Of a DNA stretch of 64,000 nt, positions 56,666-64,000 are shown piece by piece. The stretch lies in the NCBI GenBank assembly GCA_029721435.1, contig CM056580.1, positions 21,584,367-21,648,366 of the forward strand, given 5' to 3'. A program made the position numbers and the translations under genes. Numbering within the stretch: the first letter of the stretch is position 1; each line of letters opens with the position of its first letter. The stretch comes from Gymnothorax reevesii. Its lineage: Eukaryota; Chordata; Actinopteri; Anguilliformes; Muraenidae. Below the pieces are notes generated by a model that saw nothing but the letters and a program-made list of their open reading frames with translations, had not been told where the DNA came from and ran no database searches.

Positions 56666-57780
56666 TGATGCCTGGGAAAAGGAATGCAACAGCAAGTATT
56701 TCAGAACAGCAAAAATTGTGGTCTTTATTCAGTTTGAGTCCAAAGCCAGGTAAACACAGTGAAGATACAGAGGGGCAATCCAAAAAACAGAGTCCAAAAA
56801 CAGGCAGGAGTTCAAAAACCAAAAAGCAAAGGCAACAGTTCCAAATTGTGAGGTCATGGGGAAGTGGAGTGTCTGTAATCCAAATTCCAAAAGCCAGGGC
56901 TGCGATACACAGCAATCGTGGTCGGGCAGAAAATGGGTCGTAATCAGGAGCAAACAGAAACAGGCAGGCAAGGACAGATTCAGAGTCAAACAGAAGGGCG
57001 TCACAGAATCAAAAACAGATCACTCGCATACACGGACCTCAGCACAGAAAAAAGTTGATCACGGTCTGACAAAGCTAAGCCGAAGTGAGGGACTATATAT
57101 ACACAAGAGAGGTAACTAGCTAGGTGGGGCAACAGGTGTAAGGAACAATCTAAGCATTAACTGAGAGGGGGAAACACGAGACGTAATTAAACAATACAAA
57201 ATTGGAAACAATGACAGAGACTAGTTTTCACACAACATCCTTAAACATTAACGGCTCCATTCAAGGCGTGCCTAAGTGGAGAGAGGTGGAAGATACAGAT
57301 TAGCAGAAGAGACAGTTGCAAGGTTTCTGCAGAACAAAGGCAAAGTGTGAGGACAGCAAAGAGGGCGGAGTTACAGATCAGTGTGGAAAGTGGAGAAAAT
57401 CAATTAGTAAAGTTAGTAGTCTGTGCAGAATTAATATTACCCAAATCAGCAAGTTAGTATGTTAGTTATTTACAGGATTAGTATATTAGTAAGGGTTAGT
57501 AAATAAACTAGAACATACAATGTTAGTGTGATTAGTACTTAATTAGTAATCAGTGTTGAAGGAAGTTAACAAGGCATGAAGGAACTTGTGAAACACTGGA
57601 AACTTCCAAAATGTGACAGCTCTCAGATAGGGGCGTGCACTGGCAAAGAATATAGAAACGCAAGACATCACAGGGGAAAACGATGTGCATAAACTGGCAG
57701 ATGGTACTGAATGCAAAAACTAAACAAACCAAGTGGAAATAAACATTAACCAGAACAGGCAGAAATCACAGATCATAACA
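56666..57780 (-). mobile_element. Solo LTR (minus), Gypsy-type
   Basis: On the plus strand it begins TGATGCCTGGG and ends AGATCATAACA, so TG...CA ends. TTTTG (56661-56665) and TTTTT (57781-57785) may be a mutated duplication. Minus-strand features: TATATATAG promoter box near 57095 and an AATAAAGACC polyadenylation signal near 56720. The ACTAAC/TTAGTA-rich segment (57400-57560) is shared in character with the 40.5 kb LTR. No gag or pol. Confidence 0.75.
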
Positions 57781-59393
57781 TTTTTAACCTAGACTGATCT
57801 CCTAGACTGAGTTTGAGATCCACATTTGTACATTTTCAGAGTACTAAAGTAATGCCTCAGATGTCTATGTAACTTAATTTTCAATGTTAGTATATTTTCT
57901 TGGCCAAAATTGAAAAATCTATGAAAAAGTCAACGAGGACCAAAAATAACTGTGCATTTCGGGGCATCATTAATCCAACACTGTTCTACAGTATCAACGT
58001 TTATTTACGTCCATATGTTTACCAGATTGGTTGTAAATGAACCCCTTAAGCCCTGAGCCTCTTTTTTGAAAATGGCAAGCCCAAAATAAAATGAGTATCT
58101 CTCTGCAATAATTTGGTCCTTTTGAATGAACTTGGTATCATAATAAAGGTAAAACCACTTGGGATTTCTGCCATGGTGTAAAAATCAGTGTATATGTCAC
58201 CGAGTCAGAGTAAATGAAGGTGGAACGCAGTATAAATCAAAGACCTCATTTTGCACCAAACAAAGTTTTACTTTGATCCCTTGTAAACTTAATTAGTTGC
58301 AGTCTGAAACCTCTAAAAAATTACAGCACAAAATCTCACCATTATCTGTGCCAAAGTTTATTCTGATCAAGTAAATCAGAACAAAATTAGAGAGGAATGT
58401 CTAGGTGGCCTCTCCAAATTGGCAATTCAGGTACCTTGTGTGCCAAATCAGATTTCTCACATACTAAACGTAAAACTCATCTAATTTCACTTATATGTCA
58501 CTACAGGCATACATTCCACCCAAATATAACCAGTTTAAAATTTTTAGAATTTATTTTTTTAATGACTATTTCTGCCAGTCCGATAGCCCATAAAATTTTC
58601 CATTCAAAGACAATAAGTACGAAGAAAATGAAGTTTGGCTCCACTGCAGCAGATTAATTTTTAAACAGAGCAATGCCATTTGACATTTTTGATGCGTTTC
58701 TGTCAGAAAACGACTTTGAATACAATGGTTGAATATTAAGCAGATAAATATACAAAATACATTGCAAGCTGAATGCTGAGGAACTGAGATCTTTGAAGCA
58801 ATGCTCGAGAAGAAAAACATCCTTTGAGACTCGCAGATCTACAAATAGTTTCGTTATAACACGGACACACTGAGCTAACAATAGCAAGTGTGGATTTACC
58901 CTAGAGCAGTTTTTTTTATTACAAAATATCAAGGGTAAGAAATTTCTTTGCTCATCTCCGTAGACTATAAAGTGTATTGCCTGCTGTTCTTTGAGTGTGG
59001 TGTTGGTTTAAAATGACAGGGCTCATATCGTTGGACTCTGTGGACTTTCAGGTATCGTTTGTGTGCATAGCACAAATTCAGGAGAAATTCTAGCAATTCA
59101 GCGCTGATATGATTTTAACCTATGTTTTGTACATGCTTATTTACTTGCTTGGTTTGTATTTGAATTGTGTTCGGTTGAGGTAAAAATGCCTAGTTTCTTC
59201 ACGAAATGTGGAAATGCCGCATGACAATGTTGCGATTTGGAAACATGCTGTATTCATTATGCGTAACCACCACCCCCCGGGACCTGGGCGTAGGGCTTAA
59301 GGGGTTGAGCTTTAGCACTTTTTGAAAGCAAACATACAGTGCATACTTGCTTCATAAAACTAGGCTTATGCCGTCGGAGGTGACGGCTTGGGG
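57781..59393. other. Unassigned DNA
   Basis: No gene or element recognised. Confidence 0.4.
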
Positions 59394-60047
59394 TATATCC
59401 CCGAACGCCCCCAATCCTCCAATTCCCCAATCCTTGAATAGACCTTGAATAGACTTTCATTTGAACTTAATTTCAGGTCAATCGGACAAATGGTTCTGAA
59501 GATATGGCCAAATGGTAATTTTCCATCACAAAGCGCCACCTGGTGGAAAACTATTGAACTATACAGGTATGATGTCATCATGTGACACGTTGTGAGGTCA
59601 TGGCCTTGCAGTTGCACATAGTTTCATGTCATTTTGACAAATGGTTCCAAAGATATGGCAAAAATGGTTAATTTCATGTGACAATTAGCTGCACCTTGTG
59701 TCAAAATTTTGAACCAAACAGGTATAACGTTATAATCGTGGGACACATCCTCAGGTCATGACCTTTTCTTTTGCACTTGATTTGAGGTCACTCGGACAAA
59801 TATTTCCAGTGATATGATTAAGGTATTTTTCCGTTTTTGGCCCCTGGTGGCCAATCTAGAAATTGTAGATTGTCCAAAATTGAATCAGTTCTTCCTCATT
59901 ATGATACTTGCCTATACGCAGAACATGACATTTCTAATTGAAATATTACTGAATTTATCGCGTTAACATGTAGGGTGGCGCGGCGGCTGCGGCGGTCAGA
60001 CTAAAAACATAATATCCCCAGAACGCCGTTCGGCGTTCGGGGATATA
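59394..60047. mobile_element. Element with perfect 16 bp inverted ends and internal tandem repeats
   Basis: The left end TATATCCCCGAACGCC (59394-59409) is exactly inverted at 60032-60047. The right end is preceded by another copy, so 60012-60046 folds as a hairpin (ATATCCCCAGAACGCC against GGCGTTCGGGGATAT). Between the ends lie two full and one partial unit of about 150 bp (59459, 59608, 59770) sharing TTTCA.GTCA..C.GACAAATGGTTC..AAGATATGGC and AGGTAT.A.GT.ATCATG.GACAC. No coding capacity and no clear target duplication. Confidence 0.55.
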
Positions 60048-61343
60048 ATAAAGCAATTAACCTTCACCTGGAATAATACTGAATGACAGAGACTGATGTT
60101 GGGGGAAAAACACAGGAAAATTCTTATTTAAAAATAAAATTTGTTTGAGAGCCATGCGGTGTGGGCTTTTGCTCAGAATGATTTTATTAGCAGACTGGAA
60201 ATCCCCAAGGGATAGCAGGAGTATTATATAGCAGGCCATGACAACAAGAGAGATCAGTACTCTTAACATGATTTCTGGTAAACAGTAATTTTCCAATATT
60301 TTTTTTTCTGTTCGCAGTCTGTTGTGCACTTTTTAACTTCCACTTGCCTGACAGGCTGCTGCTCTCCACTTAGTTTTTACCCTTATCTAACCCGCCCTGA
60401 TATAATCAATAACATTGTGCTCTTTGGATATACTTTAAAAGTAAAGAATATGCTAACCATAGTGTAAGAATTCCCAGGACAACAGTCACCAGGTATCAAC
60501 CTCTATTTAAATGATAATATGAACAGCAGTTAATCACCTGCCACTAATTTGTGCTCGCTTCCCTCTCACCTTGGCTCAAGAAATATAGCCATGTAACATG
60601 GGGAGGGACAGTGATTTTAATTAATATTACACTATATTTAATAGATGAAAACAAATTTGGTAATTGCATTTTTATGTGATGAATAATTTTCAAGAAATTT
60701 ATAAAAGATGATTTCTTTAAATAAAAATCAGTTTACCCTTTGGTGACAGAGCCAGGTTGCAGGAATGGATGTTTACCATGAGACAAATGAACTGGAGGCC
60801 TACGCATACAGGCTGAATATTCCGGTGGTGAAATTTATGGATGTTGACAATGGTACAGGTCAGAGGGATAAGGTCTCATTTATGCACAATGTAATACATA
60901 TTTGAATATAAACTTAGCCTTCAGTCAGAAGTCTGTGTTCATTTCAGCCATATTTCTGCACATACTCAGACTATGTGCAGATATGGACGAACAGAAGCAG
61001 TACTGGAAATTGTGGGGAAAGTGTCACCAATAGTTCAAGCGAGACACCAGACAAAGAATGTAAAAAAAAAAAAAAATGGAATAACTTTTTGAGGAGAGGT
61101 TGTGCGACTTAATGAATTCTAAGTCTTCCTGTTTAAATGTATTTTATGGCCTCAAAGACCGTCGCTGTCTACAGTGGTGCCTCTGCTTTCGCCTCTTTCT
61201 TTGCTCAGTGTATGAATACTGTAGTGAATGTATTGCTTCACATCCATTCCAACTCAAAGGATGCATGGAAATATGCGGGTAGTGACAGTTACATCGTTTG
61301 AAATGGACACATTTATTATTATATGTAAAGAGAGCATACATTA
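60048..61343. other. Unassigned DNA before the transposase relic
   Basis: No reading frame with recognisable motifs. Part of it may be the 5' portion of the P-element-like copy. A poly(A) tract lies at 61061-61074. Confidence 0.35.
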
Positions 61344-62870
61344 GCCGTAGCCTCTCCTGTAGCCAAGGAAATGATGGTGCTTATGGCTGTTGTTGCCAAC
61401 ATGTGTTGAAAAGTCCCTGTCGCTGATTTTCTTGTCAGCAGAACAAGTGGAGAGGAGACTGTAAACGTAAACGTGATCATAGATAGTCAACATCGTTCTC
61501 ATGCGGCTCATGTTGTCTCAGTAACCTGTGATGGGGCAGCGTGTTACTTTGCCATGCTCAGAGCTTTTGGAACATTGTCTCACCACATGAGATCCTCCTT
61601 TCCCCTTCCACCTAACCCACCTCTGGAGGTTTATGCTTTGCTAAATGTATTCCACCAGCTGAAACTGCTCCACATTGCTCTGACAGATGGTGGTTTTCTT
61701 TTAAATAATGAGAGATGATGCTTAGATAAGCTGACCGTACATTGGAAATCTTCTAAACTGCAAGAGAAAGAAGGAGTACGACTGGAGATAACCTAAAAAT
61801 GGCACACTTTCTGAAGCAAAAGCAAAAAATGAAAGTGAATCTGGCTGCCCAGGTTGTCAGTCGCTGTGTTGCTTGATGCTTTGCAATGCTGCGAAAGCGA
61901 AATCCATCCGCGTGAGTTCAAAGGCTGTGAAGACACTGTGGAGTTCTTGAGAACAATTGACACAGCCTTTGATATCCTGAACCATCAGAATCCCCTTGGT
62001 AAGGGTAACAAAGCACTCATTAATCCATCTGACAAAGCGCGCAATGAAGCTGTTTCGCAAAGAGCTGAAAGTTGCCTCCTTTAGCTCAAGGATAGAGGGG
62101 GAAACCTCTGCTCTGTCTACTGAAAACGTGAAACTGGCTTCATCGCTTGTTGCATAAGTGTCCCAAATGTTTTTCATAACCTTGTGGGAAGCACAAATGC
62201 ACATATCCACTCACCTTCAAGCCCAGTCAGGGTCACCTGGAGAATTTCTTTGTGGCTGTCCTGGCAGGGAGAGGTTGTAGCATCAACCACAATATTGCTA
62301 AGTTTAAAGCTGCCTCCAGAGACAACATTCACGTCCTTACAACTCTTGTGACAGTGAAAATAGAATAAAGGATGGAGATGTCACCAGAGGAGCATCAGAC
62401 AGAGAATGATGAGACTGACCACTGGCTGGATGTTAAGGGCCTCTTTAAATACAAAGAGGCCATAATCAGTTGCATTGCAGGCTTTGTGGTTAAAAAAAAA
62501 AATGAACTCACCCAATGGCCTTGCTCTCAAGCTTTAATGTCATGCAACATCATTCATCCATCTGTGGCATTGTTGCTGTGTGCCATATAACAGCTATATA
62601 GTCAGAGGCTGCCCTGAATACCTGGCTGCTGGCCTCCTCAGGGACATCAGGCATCAATACTGAAGTTCTGTCAGCTTGTCCCGGGGAGAACCTATTCCCC
62701 GAGCAGTACGGCCACATCTTTGAATTCGCTGTTTGCCCTTAATTCACTTGCTGGTGAAGATGACATCCGATGTGTTCCGTAAGATTCACATACAGGACAG
62801 TTTGCCGAAGACATTGATCCATTTCCATAACTGGAAGTGAGAGATGTACAACTTAATTGTTTGGTGTAAA
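61344..62870 (+). pseudogene. P-element / THAP9-like transposase relic
   Basis: Remnant of a P-superfamily DNA transposase (GTP-dependent RNase H-like enzyme; THAP9 is its vertebrate relative). In order: SPVAKEMMVLMAVVANM, a TGA at 61407-61409, KVPVADFLVSRTSGEE, HAAHVVSVTCDGAACYFAML with the conserved aspartate of TCDG (about 61510-61560), LNVFHQLKLLHIAL; then in other frames MKVNLAAQVVSRCVA, EFKGCEDTVEFLRTIDTAFD, HQNPLGKGNKA (61850-62010), SQGHLENFFVAVLAGRG and NHNIAKFKAASRDN (62200-62330), IISCIAGFVVKKK (62460-62500), and TSDVFRKIHIQDSLPK (about 62763-62810). Several frameshifts and stops separate these blocks. No THAP zinc finger was recognised upstream. Identification rests on several family-specific blocks in correct order. 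Confidence 0.8.
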
Positions 62871-62950
62871 TTTTCCTGTCATTCTGACATCCAATATAAT
62901 GGTGTTGTTCTTCTCTCACTCTAACTGGAATTTGACTTCAACCTTGCGTA

Positions 62951-64000
62951 TACACTCCTGATCAAAGTCTTAAGACCAGTTAAAAAATTGCAAGAATTTA
63001 CGTTTTGCACTGTTGTATCATAAGAAGGTTCTAAGTTGAGTTTCAAAATGCAAAAAGAAGAAATGTGAGCAAGAGACTAAATGTTTTGAGCAGGCAATTT
63101 ATTGAAAAGAACAATTTAACTAAAATAGGCTGTTCATCAGCTGATCAAAAGTTTAAGACCATAGCTCAAAAAAACCCCGAAAACAGAAATTAAAGTCTCA
63201 CAAACAGACTCAGTAATGAGTAGCTCCACCATTATTGTTGATCACTTCAAAAATTCGTGTTGGCATGCTTGATGCGAGTGTTTCCAAAAGGCTTGTAGGA
63301 ATGTTGCTCCAAGTGGTGAAGATGGCTTCACGAAGGGCATCCACTGTCTGGAACTGATGTCCATTTTTGTAAACTTCCCTTGCCATCCATCCCCAAATGT
63401 TCTCAATTGGATTTAGATCAGGGGAACATGCAGGATGATCAAAAAGAGTGATGTTATTCTCCTGAAAAAAATCCTTTGTCAGACGGGCATTGTGAATTGC
63501 AGCATTGTCCTGCTGAAAGACCCAGTCATCACCACACAGACGAGGGCCCTCAGTCATGAGGGATGCCCGCTGCAACATCTCCACGTAGCCAGCTGCTGTT
63601 TGACGCCCCTGCACAACCTGGAGCTCCATTGTTCCATTGAAGGAAAAAGCACCCCAGATCATGATGGCGCCCCCTCCGCTGTGCCGTGTTGAAAAAATCT
63701 CAGGTGGCATCTCCTTGTCATGCCAGTAGCGTTGGAAGCCATCAGGACCATCAAGGTTACATTTTTTCTCATCAGAGAATAAAACTTTCTTCCAACTTTG
63801 AACGTCCCATGTTTGGTGGTCCCTTGCAAAGGCCAAACGGGCAATTTTGTGGCGTTGAAGGAGACGTGGCCTTTGAAGACGTTCTTTGTTTTTGAAGCCG
63901 TTCCTTTGCAGATGCTGTCTGATGGTTATTGGGTTGCAGTCAGCACCAGTAATGGCCTTAATTTGGGATGAGGATCGTCCTGTGTCTTGACGGACAGCCA
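62951..64000 (-). mobile_element. Tc1-type transposon, one end and gene body (runs off window)
   Basis: The element starts TACACTCCTGATCAAAGTC right after a TA dinucleotide (62949-62950). The outer repeat CTGATCAAAGTCTTAAGACCA (from 62958) recurs as CTGATCAAAAGTTTAAGACCA (63141-63161), about 183 bp inward, giving the IR/DR arrangement of two transposase-binding sites per end found in many fish Tc1 elements. The transposase gene lies on the minus strand and leaves the window; the far end is not visible. Confidence 0.88.
63210..63998 (-). CDS. Tc1-like DDE transposase, partial (5' end outside window)
   Basis: Cut-and-paste transposase that excises and inserts the element at TA sites. The frame is open from the window edge to the stop at 63210, 262 codons. 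It begins within the DNA-binding region ([32 protein letters not shown]) and continues into the catalytic core. [20 protein letters not shown] has the first aspartate, [15 protein letters not shown] is the glycine-rich box, [13 protein letters not shown] has the second aspartate, and [13 protein letters not shown] has the final glutamate; the spacing fits DD34E. All three acidic residues are present and I see no stop or frameshift. The C-terminus [12 protein letters not shown] is as in relatives. The usual length is about 340 residues, so roughly 80 N-terminal residues lie outside. There is no in-frame ATG in the visible part, as expected for an interior start. Confidence 0.9.
   Translation of the reverse strand, partial: AVRQDTGRSSSQIKAITGADCNPITIRQHLQRNGFKNKERLQRPRLLQRHKIARLAFARDHQTWDVQSWKKVLFSDEKKCNLDGPDGFQRYWHDKEMPPEIFSTRHSGGGAIMIWGAFSFNGTMELQVVQGRQTAAGYVEMLQRASLMTEGPRLCGDDWVFQQDNAAIHNARLTKDFFQENNITLFDHPACSPDLNPIENIWGWMAREVYKNGHQFQTVDALREAIFTTWSNIPTSLLETLASSMPTRIFEVINNNGGATHY

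Noticed and set aside
63435..63895. Plus-strand ORFs at the right edge
   Set aside because: They lie antisense to the well-conserved Tc1 transposase on the minus strand and have no motif of their own.

Overview
The window looks like non-coding chromosomal DNA of a teleost fish. It is AT-rich, holds no long intact host gene I can recognise, and is packed with element families typical of ray-finned fish: an L2-type LINE, a Rex1-like LINE, several Tc1-type DNA transposons, chromodomain Ty3/Gypsy LTR elements and their solo LTRs, a tRNA-derived SINE, MITEs and foldback elements, and a P-element/THAP9-like transposase relic. I cannot name the species. Host exons could be hidden here, but none can be supported by eye.

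Layout. 1-3.3 kb: a possible LTR-like piece and a 2 kb DNA transposon with short terminal inverted repeats. 3.96-8.0 kb: a nearly full-length L2 LINE in which one stop codon and one endonuclease active-site substitution are the visible lesions. 8-17.7 kb: mostly unassigned DNA with a dispersed repeat carrying a nested MITE (10.2 kb), a 1.03 kb Harbinger-like element with TAA target duplication (12 kb), and a full-length tRNA-SINE (13 kb). 17.7-19.3 kb: an internally deleted LINE followed by a Tc1 deletion derivative that landed in the LINE's own target duplication. 21-26 kb: a SINE tail, two related minus-strand solo LTRs with conserved hairpins, and an unclassified duplicated palindromic repeat plus microsatellites. 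28.9-30.9 kb: an old SINE copy and a G-rich minisatellite cut in two by a solo LTR. 32-36 kb: a Tc1 helix-turn-helix fragment, a foldback MITE, and a repeat with a SINE nested in it. 37.3-45.1 kb: a minus-strand solo LTR and a complete but internally deleted Gypsy element (LTR-gag-RT-chromodomain-LTR, TSD AAATT). 45.6-47.3 kb: a Rex1-like LINE 3' end and a small transposon-associated ORF. 49-50.7 kb: a degenerate tandem array of about 140 bp units, an inverted copy of the 25 kb palindromic repeat, and a dispersed repeat. 51.5-57.8 kb: a Tc1/mariner 3' half, a truncated LTR, a GGTAC-rich repeat and another solo LTR. 59.4-60.0 kb: an element with perfect 16 bp inverted ends and internal tandem repeats. 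61.3-62.9 kb: the P-element-like relic. 62.95-64 kb: one end of a Tc1 transposon whose transposase ORF is open to the window edge.

These genes do not work together as a pathway. The window records many independent insertions, several of them nested, so relative ages can be read from it. The only protein here that looks possibly functional is the partial Tc1 transposase at the right edge. I did not find a convincing new biological system. The best leads for undescribed structure are the palindromic repeat family (25 and 49.9 kb), the hairpin-bearing solo LTRs (23.3 and 24.6 kb) and the 59.4 kb element. All coordinates of repeat ends without target duplications are approximate, and all family assignments rest on motif reading, not on database searches.
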